In this document: piece by piece, positions 9,495 through 17,658 of the stretch
How positions within the stretch are numbered: the first letter of the stretch is position 1
Layout: each line of letters begins with the position of its first letter
Assembly: GCA_038101125.1 (NCBI GenBank)
Contig: JAYNVZ010000011.1
Coordinates: forward strand, 1 to 30,662
Source of the DNA: GCA-2698665 sp038101125
GTDB lineage: Bacteria; Pseudomonadota; Gammaproteobacteria; GCA-002705445; GCA-002716945
Direction: 5' to 3'
Length of the DNA stretch: 30,662 nt
Notes under the pieces: generated by a model
What the model was told of the DNA's origin: nothing
Database searches by the model: none
Seen by the model: the letters and a program-made list of their open reading frames with translations, nothing else
Program-made: the position numbers and the translations under genes

Positions 9495-10584
9495 CAACGA
9501 AACTGATAAATTTTATATGAACGAAGTTCTTTTGCTAGCTACAAAAGGAAAATATACGGTTCAACCTAACCCTATGGTTGGAGCTCTGCTCGTTAAAGAT
9601 AATAAGATAATAGGTTCTGGTTATCATAGAAAACCAGGTACACCCCATGCTGAACAAGTTGCCATTAAAAAAGCGGGAAGAAAATCAAAAGATGCAACTT
9701 TGTATATAAATTTAGAGCCATGTTGTCATTATGGCAGGACACCACCATGCTCTGATTTAATAATAGAAAGCAAGATATCGAGGGTTGTTATTTCTTCGTT
9801 AGATCCAAATCCACTGGTGAATGGAAAAAGTGTGAAACAATTAAGGAAATATGGAATTAAAGTTAAGACAGGAGTTCTAAAAAGAGAGTCACTAGAATTG
9901 AATAAAGGATTTTTTAGTAAATTTATAAAAAAAAGGCCACATGTCACTGCTAAATTTGGTATATCTCTGGATGGTAAAATATCATTGTTAAATGGAACAA
10001 GTAAATGGATTACGTCTCCTGATTCCAGAAAAGACGCGCAAAAAGAAAGAGCTTCACGTTCCCTGATTTTCACCTCATCTAAAACAGTACTTAGAGACAA
10101 TCCTCAAATGACTATAAGAGATTCTATTCTATTAGATAAAATAATTAAACAGCCAGATATAGCTATAATTGATAGAAATCTTAGAATCCCAATTAATAGT
10201 AAAATATTTAATGACAAGAGTAGGTTGGTTTATATTTTTACCAGTAGAAAACAATCATCAAAAAAATTTCGATCCAATGTAATCCTAGTTAAAACATCAT
10301 CAGATAGTAATAAAATAAATATAAAAGAATGTTTACGGTTTCTTGCTAAGCAAGATATTAATAGTATACTGTTAGAATCAGGATCAAATCTCATGAGCTC
10401 TTTCCTAAGAGAAAAATTAGTTGACGAACTAATATTATATTTTTCTCCAAGAATGCTAGGTTCATCTGCTTTTTCTGGTATTCGAGATATTGAAAAATTA
10501 TCTAAGAAGATCAAATTTTCTATAAGCAATATGATTGCAATTAATCATGATCTTAAATTAACATTAGAGAGTAAATATGTTTAG
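9484..10584 (+). CDS. ribD: bifunctional diaminohydroxyphosphoribosylaminopyrimidine deaminase/uracil reductase
   Basis: RibD catalyses the second and third steps of riboflavin synthesis. The N-terminal deaminase domain (to about residue 145) has the zinc motifs HAEQ and PCCHYGRTPPC. The C-terminal NADPH-dependent reductase domain begins at RPHVTAKFGISLDGKISL and contains SKWITS and LLESGSNLMSSF. The 366-residue length is normal. Adjacent ATGs at 9484 and 9487 could both initiate. The gene overlaps nrdR upstream and ribE downstream (eight bases), so the operon is translationally coupled. Confidence 0.97.
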   Translation: MMTNNETDKFYMNEVLLLATKGKYTVQPNPMVGALLVKDNKIIGSGYHRKPGTPHAEQVAIKKAGRKSKDATLYINLEPCCHYGRTPPCSDLIIESKISRVVISSLDPNPLVNGKSVKQLRKYGIKVKTGVLKRESLELNKGFFSKFIKKRPHVTAKFGISLDGKISLLNGTSKWITSPDSRKDAQKERASRSLIFTSSKTVLRDNPQMTIRDSILLDKIIKQPDIAIIDRNLRIPINSKIFNDKSRLVYIFTSRKQSSKKFRSNVILVKTSSDSNKINIKECLRFLAKQDINSILLESGSNLMSSFLREKLVDELILYFSPRMLGSSAFSGIRDIEKLSKKIKFSISNMIAINHDLKLTLESKYV

Positions 10585-11164
10585 TGGAATAATAGAAAAA
10601 TTAGCTCAAGTCCATGAATTTGAAGTAAGCAGTCATAAAAGCAATATAGCAATAGCGATAGATGATTCTAATTTATCATTAAAAATAGGGGATAGCGTTG
10701 CCATAAATGGTGTATGCTTAACCATTGCAAAAATTAAAAATCATCTATTTTATTTTGATTTGTCACCTGAAACATTATCGTTAACATCTCTTAAAGATTT
10801 ATCTATGAATGATTCTGTTAATATTGAATATCCTTTAACACTTAATAAATTTATTAGCGGCCATATTACAACGGGTCATGTTGACAGCATAGGAATAATA
10901 AAATCTCTACATAAAATAATTGATTCATGGGAGGTCACTGTAGAGGTAAAATCAGATATATTGAAATATATCATACATAAAGGCTCTATTACGATAGATG
11001 GTGTGAGTTTAACAGTTAATAAATTAGATAATAATCTTGTTTATTTGATGATAATTCCTCATACATTTGAAAACACAATCTTTAAAAACTATAAGATCGG
11101 ACAAAAAGTAAATATTGAGGTAGACTATATAACTAAGCATTTAGAGAAACTGAAAAATGATTAA
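10577..11164 (+). CDS. ribE: riboflavin synthase alpha chain
   Basis: This enzyme dismutates two 6,7-dimethyl-8-ribityllumazines to riboflavin. It begins with the hallmark MFSGIIE and contains the two homologous barrels: DSVAINGVCLTI in the first, ISGHITTGHVDSIG at the junction, and GSITIDGVSLTVN in the second. At 195 residues it is at the short end of the family (E. coli 213). It overlaps ribD by eight bases and ribBA by eight. Confidence 0.97.
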   Translation: MFSGIIEKLAQVHEFEVSSHKSNIAIAIDDSNLSLKIGDSVAINGVCLTIAKIKNHLFYFDLSPETLSLTSLKDLSMNDSVNIEYPLTLNKFISGHITTGHVDSIGIIKSLHKIIDSWEVTVEVKSDILKYIIHKGSITIDGVSLTVNKLDNNLVYLMIIPHTFENTIFKNYKIGQKVNIEVDYITKHLEKLKND

Positions 11165-12245
11165 CACAACCCAAGAAATAATAAATTCTATAAAAAAAGG
11201 CAAGATGGTAATCATCATGGATGATGAAAATCGAGAAAATGAAGGCGACTTAGTTATGGCTTCAGAATTTGTTACTGCTAAAGATATAAATTTTATGGCA
11301 TCAAAAGGGAGAGGTCTAATATGCTTAACATTAACTAGTCAGAAATGTAAAAAACTCGGCTTACCTTTAATCAAGAAAACTGGTGAAACATCAAAAGAGA
11401 CAAATTTTACTGTATCGATTGAATCTGCTAAAGGAGTTACTACGGGAATTTCAGCTGCTGATAGAGCCAAAACCATCCAAACAGCTGTAGCCAAGAAAGC
11501 AAAGTCTAGCGACCTTATTCAGCCAGGGCATATATTTCCTCTCATGGCAAAAGATGGAGGTGTGCTTGTTAGAGCAGGTCATACTGAGGCGGGATGTGAC
11601 CTGGCAAAATTAGCAGGACTTGAGCCGTCAGCTGTGATCGTAGAAATTTTGAACGAAGATGGCACTATGGCTCGCAAAAAAGATTTAATCACATTTGCTA
11701 AAAAACACAAATTAAAAATTGGCACGATTGAGGACTTAATCAAGTACAAAACTGCTAACGAAAAGACTATCAAGAGAGTGAGCGAAGAAATTATTACTAC
11801 AGATTATGGTGAATTTACATCAATATTTTATGAGGACACTCTAACATCACTTATACATTTTGTATTAATAAAAAATAAGATTGACAGCGCTATGCCAACA
11901 ACTGTAAGAGTCCATGTTCAAAATGTTTTAACAGATACAATCAAATCAACTAATTTATCAACCTGGCCTCTTGATAGTGCTCTTAAAAAGATTTCAAAAT
12001 CAAAACAAGGCGCCATGGTGTTCATAACAGAGAATTTATCATCAAGTCATATTAATTATTTGAAAACCACAAAAACAAGACGTGTCAACAAAAGTCATAA
12101 AATCGACGACTATCGAACAGTAGGCATTGGAGCACAAATCTTAAGCGATATTGGTGTTAAAGATATGATATTATTAAGTACTCCAAAGGTTTATCATGGT
12201 ATAAATGCTTTTGGTTTGAATGTAATAAAATATATCAGCAAGTAA
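11157..12245 (+). CDS. ribBA: 3,4-dihydroxy-2-butanone-4-phosphate synthase with degenerate GTP cyclohydrolase II-like domain
   Basis: Residues 1 to about 205 form an intact DHBP synthase (DDENRENEGDLVMAS, TTGISAADRAKTI, GHIFPLMAKDGG, RAGHTEAGCDLA). It makes the four-carbon precursor of riboflavin from ribulose 5-phosphate. Residues from about 206 to 362 resemble GTP cyclohydrolase II, but the zinc-binding cysteine block is gone: VRVHVQNVLTD stands where an active enzyme has the R-H-S-E-C-L-x-G-D pattern and a later CDCG. The late block YRTVGIGAQILSDIGV is kept. This RibB with an inactive RibA-like tail is known in gammaproteobacteria. A separate RibA must therefore supply GTP cyclohydrolase activity. 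The stop overlaps the ribH start (TAATG). Confidence 0.95.
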   Translation: MINTTQEIINSIKKGKMVIIMDDENRENEGDLVMASEFVTAKDINFMASKGRGLICLTLTSQKCKKLGLPLIKKTGETSKETNFTVSIESAKGVTTGISAADRAKTIQTAVAKKAKSSDLIQPGHIFPLMAKDGGVLVRAGHTEAGCDLAKLAGLEPSAVIVEILNEDGTMARKKDLITFAKKHKLKIGTIEDLIKYKTANEKTIKRVSEEIITTDYGEFTSIFYEDTLTSLIHFVLIKNKIDSAMPTTVRVHVQNVLTDTIKSTNLSTWPLDSALKKISKSKQGAMVFITENLSSSHINYLKTTKTRRVNKSHKIDDYRTVGIGAQILSDIGVKDMILLSTPKVYHGINAFGLNVIKYISK

Positions 12246-12760
12246 TGAAAAAAAACACAATACCTACAAATAATCTTTTTTTAGAACTTGATGACATTGA
12301 TAATTTTAAAGACTTATCAAAACTACGTTCTAGAGACATAGTTGTTATTACAACAAAATATCATCAAGAGATTAATAATAGTCTGATAGCAGATTTTATA
12401 ACAACCATAAAATCAGAAAATATGAATTACTCAGTAGGGATAATTGAAGTTCCCGGTGCATTTGAGTTAGTCTATACCATGAAGAAGGTCATAGATAAAT
12501 TTTCACCTAAATTAATATTAGCGGTTGGATGCATTATTAAAGGTGATACTAAACATGATGAGTACTTATCTAATTCTATTATTAATAATATGCATTCAAT
12601 CAGTCTTCAACATATGACTCCTATAATTAATGGAGTATTAACTACTAATAATCTTGACCAAGCAATTGAGCGAGCAGGAAAGAAGTACAGAAAAGGAAAA
12701 GAGTTTGCATTGACATCAATGGAGATGCTATCTCTCACTGAGAGTCTCGATAAACAGTGA
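12245..12760 (+). CDS. ribH: 6,7-dimethyl-8-ribityllumazine synthase, divergent
   Basis: RibH condenses the RibD product with the DHBP synthase product. The family core is present: VPGAFEL, VGCIIKGDTKHDEY with the catalytic-site His, NGVLTT, and IERAG with the phosphate-binding Arg. Several normally strict positions differ (IIKGDT for VIRGAT, NGVLTT for FGVLTT, TKYHQE for the usual RFN-type block), and there is an N-terminal extension of about 25 residues. At 171 residues it is longer than typical (about 155). The identification is secure from operon position and motifs. The sequence is simply diverged. Confidence 0.94.
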   Translation: MKKNTIPTNNLFLELDDIDNFKDLSKLRSRDIVVITTKYHQEINNSLIADFITTIKSENMNYSVGIIEVPGAFELVYTMKKVIDKFSPKLILAVGCIIKGDTKHDEYLSNSIINNMHSISLQHMTPIINGVLTTNNLDQAIERAGKKYRKGKEFALTSMEMLSLTESLDKQ

Positions 12761-13158
12761 GCAATCAAAAAGAAAGAAGACTAGCTAGAGAATGTATCGT
12801 TAAAATTTTGTATCAACGAGATTTAACTGATTATTCGTTTGATGAAATCTCAGACTCGTTTGTTGAAAAAAGAAAATATGATAATGAATATCTCGAAAAC
12901 CTTTTAGATTTACTGGATATTAATTTAGTATCTATAGATAATTTAATTATAGAAAATACTGATCTTGACATTGACAACTTGACGCCCATTGATAAAGCGA
13001 TTATCAGGCTCGCGATATGTGAGTTCTTATATCGTCATGATATCCCAGGCAAGGTTTCTATCAACGAGAGTGTCCTAATTGCCAAGAAATTCTCAACCGA
13101 TGATTCCTATAAATTTATTAATAATATCTTAGATCAAATATATAAATTTATTACATAA
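12757..13158 (+). CDS. nusB: transcription antitermination factor NusB
   Basis: NusB binds boxA RNA with ribosomal protein S10 and supports rRNA antitermination. The 133-residue all-helical protein has the family start RRLARECIVKILYQRDL and the C-terminal block AICEFLYRHDIPGKVSINESVLIAKKFS. It begins with GTG at 12757, in a four-base GTGA overlap with the ribH stop. The ribH-nusB-thiL order is common in gammaproteobacteria. Confidence 0.95.
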   Translation: MSNQKERRLARECIVKILYQRDLTDYSFDEISDSFVEKRKYDNEYLENLLDLLDINLVSIDNLIIENTDLDIDNLTPIDKAIIRLAICEFLYRHDIPGKVSINESVLIAKKFSTDDSYKFINNILDQIYKFIT

Positions 13159-13160
13159 TT

Positions 13161-14117
13161 ATGATAAAAAATGAAGAAAATATAATAGATTATATTAAAT
13201 CAAATATTAAAACTAAATCAAAAGATGTGCTAAAAAGTAAAGGAGATGACTGTGCCGTAATAAAGATAAATAAGTCAAAGTCTTTCGTAGTAACAACTGA
13301 CACTTCGTTGCTTGGACCACATTTTTCGAAAGATTATCTACCATATGAAATTGGTTATAAATCATTAGCAACAAATTTAAGTGATATTGCTGCAATGGGT
13401 TGTAAACCTTTATATATCTTTATGGCCATAACTATACCAAATCTAAATTCTTCTTGGATAAAATCATTTTATAAAGGTGTTAAAAAACTAACAACTAAAC
13501 ATAATGTCGCTCTGATTGGCGGTGATACAAATAAAGGACCGCTGAGTATATCTATACAGGTAATAGGTGTTAACAAGCATAAGGTACTATATAGGAATGG
13601 AGCCAAACTAAAAGATGATATATATGTTTCTGGTGATTTAGGATCAGCTAGATCAGCATTAATATTTAAAAGTATAAAAGATAAAAAAAAAGAATTCCTT
13701 GCTTTGAAAAAGTTTTTGTATACACCAACACCTAGAGTAGAGCTTGGATTAGATCTTTCAAAATTTGCCACTAGCTGTATTGATGTTTCAGATGGTCTCG
13801 CAAAAGATGTATCGAATATTATTAAAGAGAGTAAATGTGGCGCAAAAATATACCTTGATAAAATACCACACAAGTTAATTATAAAAGAAGCACTACCTAA
13901 GAATAGATTATATGAAGCTATTATAGGTGGTGGAGAAGATTATGAGCTTTGTTTTACCGCCAATAGCAAAGACTCAAGAAAAATAAAATATTTATCAAAG
14001 AAGCATAAAATTAAAATTACAAAAATTGGAACTATAACCAAGAGAGATCTTAAGTACTATGATCAAGACAAAGAAATTAAAATAAACCTAAAGGGTTTTG
14101 ATCATTTTTCAGCATAA
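13161..14117 (+). CDS. thiL: thiamine-monophosphate kinase
   Basis: ThiL phosphorylates thiamine monophosphate to the diphosphate cofactor. It belongs to the PurM/AIR-synthase-like ATP-binding fold. Visible motifs are KGDDCAVI, TTDTSLLGPHF, SLATNLSDIAAMG, IGGDTNKGP, CIDVSDGLAKD and GGGEDYELCF. It has 318 residues. It starts two bases after nusB and ends two bases before the convergent maf gene. In E. coli pgpA follows thiL; that gene is not here. Confidence 0.96.
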   Translation: MIKNEENIIDYIKSNIKTKSKDVLKSKGDDCAVIKINKSKSFVVTTDTSLLGPHFSKDYLPYEIGYKSLATNLSDIAAMGCKPLYIFMAITIPNLNSSWIKSFYKGVKKLTTKHNVALIGGDTNKGPLSISIQVIGVNKHKVLYRNGAKLKDDIYVSGDLGSARSALIFKSIKDKKKEFLALKKFLYTPTPRVELGLDLSKFATSCIDVSDGLAKDVSNIIKESKCGAKIYLDKIPHKLIIKEALPKNRLYEAIIGGGEDYELCFTANSKDSRKIKYLSKKHKIKITKIGTITKRDLKYYDQDKEIKINLKGFDHFSA

Positions 14118-14118
14118 C

Positions 14119-14697
14119 TTAAATAACATTATAGCCAAGTTTTTCCAAATAAGTTGTGAGTCGGATCAGTGGTAGTCCGATAATTGATGTTGGGTCATCT
14201 CCTTTAGTTTTCTCAACCAAACTTATCGCTAGACCTTCTATACGAATACTTCCTGCGCAATTGAGCATATCCTCGTTTTTAATATAGTTTTCAATTTGAC
14301 TATTGCTAAGTTTCTTCATTTTTAGACTATAATTGACTATTGATTTATAGATCTTATTTTCAGATATGCATATTACACATATACCAGTTTTAAAAATAAT
14401 CTTTTTCCCAGATAGAGATCTTAGCTGTTTCTTGGCATTATTAACAGTTTTAGGCTTCCCAAGAATTTTTCCACCTACAAGAGCAACTTCGTCTGAACCA
14501 ATCACAATTGCATCAGAATTGTTAGCTGCAACTTTCATTGCTTTTTCATATGACAACCTTTTGACAAATTTATTTATCTCCTCTCCTTTTTTTCTAGATT
14601 CATCTATATTAGGCTTTATTACAGTAAATTTTAATTTTAGTTGTCTAAGTAATTTTTTTCGATGTATTGAGCTTGAGGCTAGTATTAGTTTCTTCAT
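14119..14697 (-). CDS. maf: Maf/YceF-family nucleotide pyrophosphatase
   Basis: This is a Maf-fold nucleoside triphosphate pyrophosphatase. YceF-type members are reported to hydrolyse m7GTP. The 192-residue protein has LASSSIHRKKLL at the N-terminus, RLSYEKA, the SDEVAL block, GKILGKP, and GDDPTSIIGLPL near the end. It stands divergent from rpmF, as yceF does in E. coli. The E. coli order has yceD between yceF and rpmF, but only 175 bases separate the two genes here, so yceD is missing from this place. The antisense open frame at 14366-14701 is a shadow. Confidence 0.93.
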   Translation of the reverse strand: MKKLILASSSIHRKKLLRQLKLKFTVIKPNIDESRKKGEEINKFVKRLSYEKAMKVAANNSDAIVIGSDEVALVGGKILGKPKTVNNAKKQLRSLSGKKIIFKTGICVICISENKIYKSIVNYSLKMKKLSNSQIENYIKNEDMLNCAGSIRIEGLAISLVEKTKGDDPTSIIGLPLIRLTTYLEKLGYNVI

Positions 14698-14808
14698 ATG
14701 AAATATCTGATTAATTGTATTAATTCAGGTAAATACTAGCAGAAAGCTTAATATTTTTAAATCTTATATGAATTTTTTGTATATTTGGTAGAAAAGTAAA
14801 GATATAAA

Positions 14809-14837
14809 TTGCTTGATAAGCCTTTTTTGCTTAGAAT
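14809..14837 (+). promoter_or_regulatory. putative sigma-70 promoter for rpmF-plsX-fabH
   Basis: TTGCTT (14809-14814) and TAGAAT (14832-14837) are separated by 17 bases in the 175-base gap between the divergent maf and rpmF genes. Transcription would start near 14844, about 29 bases before the rpmF ATG. The gap otherwise holds only AT-rich sequence. Confidence 0.5.
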
Positions 14838-14872
14838 AGCGTATATTTTAAAATATTTAGCGGTGTTCTAAT

Positions 14873-15082
14873 ATGGCAGTTCAAAAAAGTAGAAAATCTA
14901 AGTCAAAAAAAGGTATGAGACGATCTCATCATGGCTTATCAGGTCCAGCAATGTCCGTAGATAAAACAACTGGCGTGAGACATCTAAGACATCATATAGC
15001 TAAAGACGGCTATTATAAAGGGTCAGAAATAGTTACTCCTAAAGTCAAAAAAGAAAAACAAGAAGATTCGCAAACATCATAA
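14873..15082 (+). CDS. rpmF: 50S ribosomal protein L32
   Basis: A component of the large ribosomal subunit. The N-terminus MAVQKSRKSKSKKGMRRSHH is the standard bacterial L32 start. At 69 residues it is slightly long, with a lysine- and glutamate-rich tail. The zinc-type cysteines found in some L32 proteins are absent, as in the gammaproteobacterial form. It leads into plsX after 21 bases, the usual coupling of a ribosomal gene with fatty-acid and phospholipid genes. Confidence 0.97.
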   Translation: MAVQKSRKSKSKKGMRRSHHGLSGPAMSVDKTTGVRHLRHHIAKDGYYKGSEIVTPKVKKEKQEDSQTS

Positions 15083-15103
15083 ATTCTTAGTAAACTAATT
15101 ATA

Positions 15104-16126
15104 ATGCATCAAAAAATTACCATAGCATTAGATATGATGAGTGGGGACCATGGAGTTTCCTCGTCAGTGCCAGCTGCAATAGAATCTATAGAAAAATTTG
15201 ATGACATGTTTCTTATTTTGATTGGAGACCAAGATAAAATCAATCCTTTGATATCCGATAAGATAAAAATACATGAAGACATACGTTACAAAATTCTTCA
15301 TACAAAAGAATCTATCAATATGGATGATGAAATTATTTCTGCAATACGCGGTAAGAAAAAATCATCTATGAGGTTAGGTATTAATGCTGTTAAAAACAAA
15401 GATGCTGATGCATGCGTAAGTGCTGGCAATACAGGTGCATTAATGGCTCTGTCAAAAATAATTTTAAAGACGATGCCTGGCATAGATCGACCTGCAATAT
15501 GTGGATCACTTCCTACAAAGTCAGGTCAATTTCATATGTTAGATCTTGGAGCAAATGTCGAATGTAATGCTAAGCATTTGTATCAGTTTTCTCTAATGGG
15601 CTCAGCTTTAGTACAATCATTAGAATTGAATAATAAGCCAGTTATAGGTTTATTAAATATTGGATCTGAAGAATTTAAAGGCAATGATACAATCAAAGCT
15701 GCAGGCCAGATGATTAGCAAATCTAATCTTAATTATGCGGGTTTTGTTGAAGGGGATGATATGTTTAGCGGAAAATTCGATGTAGTTGTTGCTGATGGTT
15801 TTGCAGGTAATATTGCGCTTAAAAGTATAGAAGGAGTAGCAAAAGTAATTAGTCACTTTATTAAAACTGAATTTAACAAAAATATATTTACAAAATTATC
15901 TGCTCTGATTAGTCTGCCAGTTATGAAATCAGTGAAACGAAGAGTTGATCCTAGAGAATATAATGGCGCAAGCCTAGTTGGCCTTCAAGGTGTAGTAGTA
16001 AAAAGTCATGGTGGTGCAGATTCGTATGCTTTTAGCCAAGCCATAAATACTGCATATTATGAAGTTAAAAATGAATTACTTAATAAAATAGAGTCATTGA
16101 TACAAACAGAGTTGTCTAATGAGTAG
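15104..16126 (+). CDS. plsX: phosphate acyltransferase PlsX
   Basis: PlsX makes acyl-phosphate from acyl-ACP for phosphatidic acid synthesis and acts at the membrane. The 340-residue protein starts with ITIALDMMSGDHG and has SAGNTGALMALSKIIL, IDRPAICGSLPT, LDLGANVECNA, VADGFAGNIALKSIEG and the C-terminal block GASLVGLQGVVVKSHGGAD. Its end overlaps fabH by eight bases. Confidence 0.97.
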   Translation: MHQKITIALDMMSGDHGVSSSVPAAIESIEKFDDMFLILIGDQDKINPLISDKIKIHEDIRYKILHTKESINMDDEIISAIRGKKKSSMRLGINAVKNKDADACVSAGNTGALMALSKIILKTMPGIDRPAICGSLPTKSGQFHMLDLGANVECNAKHLYQFSLMGSALVQSLELNNKPVIGLLNIGSEEFKGNDTIKAAGQMISKSNLNYAGFVEGDDMFSGKFDVVVADGFAGNIALKSIEGVAKVISHFIKTEFNKNIFTKLSALISLPVMKSVKRRVDPREYNGASLVGLQGVVVKSHGGADSYAFSQAINTAYYEVKNELLNKIESLIQTELSNE

Positions 16127-17060
16127 AAAATATTCCAGAATAGTTTCGACAGGAAGTTATTTGCCTGAAAAAATATTAACAAACTATGATCTTGAAAAAA
16201 TGGTAGATACTTCTCATGATTGGATTTTTGAACGAACAGGTATAAATCAAAGGCATATAGCAGATGAAAACGAATCAACTGTTGATATGGCATATAAGGC
16301 ATCTCTGAAAAGTATAGAGAAATCTAACATAAATGTTGACGATATAGATATGATTATAGTTGCTACTACTACCCCAGAGAGAGCTTTTCCGAGCACAGCT
16401 GTTCTCCTTCAGAATAAATTAGATATCAAGGATTGTTTTGCCTTTGATATTAATGCGGCATGCACAGGTTTTATTTATGCTTTAGATATTGCTGATAAAT
16501 ATATAAGAAATAATTCTATAGATAACATATTAGTGGTTGGTGCTGAAAAAATGAGCGCATTAGTTGATTGGAGTGATAGGAACACATGTGTTTTATTTGG
16601 TGATGGTGCAGGAGCAGTAATTATAAGTTCATCGAATAACCCAGGTATTATTTCAAGTACTATTGGTTCTAATGGGAGCTATAAAGACTTGCTTACGGTA
16701 AATCCTGATTCAGACTTTATTGAAATGAAAGGTAATGATGTTTTTAAGATAGCAGTTAATACTATGGGCAAGATTGCTCGTGAAACTCTCGATCAACATG
16801 ATCTAAAAATTGATGACGTTGATTGGCTGATACCTCATCAAGCTAATAGTAGAATAATAAATGCAATTGCAAAAAAATTATCACTACCAAGTGAAAAAAT
16901 TATTATCACTGTCGGAAATCATGGGAACACATCAGCTGCTTCTATACCATTAGCAATTGACTATGCTACTGAAACAGGAGATCTAAAAAAAGAAGATACT
17001 GTTCTTTTAGAAGCATTTGGAGCTGGTTTTACTTGGGGATCAACGCTTCTTAAATTCTAA
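16119..17060 (+). CDS. fabH: beta-ketoacyl-ACP synthase III
   Basis: FabH starts fatty-acid synthesis by condensing acetyl-CoA with malonyl-ACP. It has 313 residues of thiolase fold. The catalytic triad is Cys115 (NAACTGFIYALD), His240 (PHQANSRI) and Asn270 (GNHGNTSAAS). The C-terminal GAGFTWGSTLL is standard. In E. coli fabD, fabG and acpP follow. Here a DNA-repair gene follows one base later, so the rest of the fab cluster lies elsewhere. Confidence 0.97.
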   Translation: MSRKYSRIVSTGSYLPEKILTNYDLEKMVDTSHDWIFERTGINQRHIADENESTVDMAYKASLKSIEKSNINVDDIDMIIVATTTPERAFPSTAVLLQNKLDIKDCFAFDINAACTGFIYALDIADKYIRNNSIDNILVVGAEKMSALVDWSDRNTCVLFGDGAGAVIISSSNNPGIISSTIGSNGSYKDLLTVNPDSDFIEMKGNDVFKIAVNTMGKIARETLDQHDLKIDDVDWLIPHQANSRIINAIAKKLSLPSEKIIITVGNHGNTSAASIPLAIDYATETGDLKKEDTVLLEAFGAGFTWGSTLLKF

Positions 17061-17061
17061 T

Positions 17062-17658
17062 ATGCAAGATTTATTATCATGTAAGAAATGCCCCAGAATT
17101 GTTAATAACCTTGATAAACTCAGAAAAATTTACCCTAGCTATCTTAATAGACCAATAATACCAATCAAAAGAAAAGAATCTTCAATTGCAATAGTGGGGC
17201 TGGCTCCAGGTCTTACAGGCGCTAATAGAACTGGTCAAATATTTAATGGTGATTTTTCTGGAGATATACTAAATAAAGCAATAAAACTATCGGGAATTAA
17301 CTTTGAAAATAGGCTTTTGCAGCCATATATAACTAATGCCGTTAAATGTTATCCTCCGAATAACAAACCGAATATTTCAGAAATTAATAATTGTAATATT
17401 TTTCTAAAACAAGAATTGGAATCGCTCAATAATTTAAAGGTAATTATTGCACTAGGATCTATCTCACATAATTCAATCATACAGTCTTATTCTCTTGCCA
17501 AACAAAAATATAAATTTTCACATGCATTCGTTCATAGAATTAATAGAAATCTAGTCTTAATTGATTCTTATCATTGTAGTAAAATAAATATTAATACCAA
17601 AAAATTGACGTTAGTAATGTTGATTAATATATTAAATCTAGCTGTATCAAATAGATGA
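17062..17658 (+). CDS. uracil-DNA glycosylase, Fe-S family 5 (UDGb)-like
   Basis: This protein probably excises uracil and related deaminated bases from DNA. It has 198 residues from the ATG at 17062; an in-frame start at 17017 lies inside fabH and is rejected. GLAPGLTGANRTGQIFNGD is the motif A region typical of family 5 enzymes. NAVKCYPPNNKP and a late IDSYHCS block match the rest of the superfamily. Cysteines at residues 7 and 10 (SCKKC), in NAVKC and in NNCN could form the iron-sulfur cluster site. It lies between fabH and uvrC with a four-base ATGA overlap into uvrC, which groups two repair genes. Assignment between families 4 and 5 is by motif only. Confidence 0.85.
   Translation: MQDLLSCKKCPRIVNNLDKLRKIYPSYLNRPIIPIKRKESSIAIVGLAPGLTGANRTGQIFNGDFSGDILNKAIKLSGINFENRLLQPYITNAVKCYPPNNKPNISEINNCNIFLKQELESLNNLKVIIALGSISHNSIIQSYSLAKQKYKFSHAFVHRINRNLVLIDSYHCSKININTKKLTLVMLINILNLAVSNR

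Noticed and set aside
14366..14701. Plus-strand open frame of 111 codons antisense to maf
   Set aside because: It is a shadow of maf, which has all family motifs. The predicted protein shows no recognisable feature.
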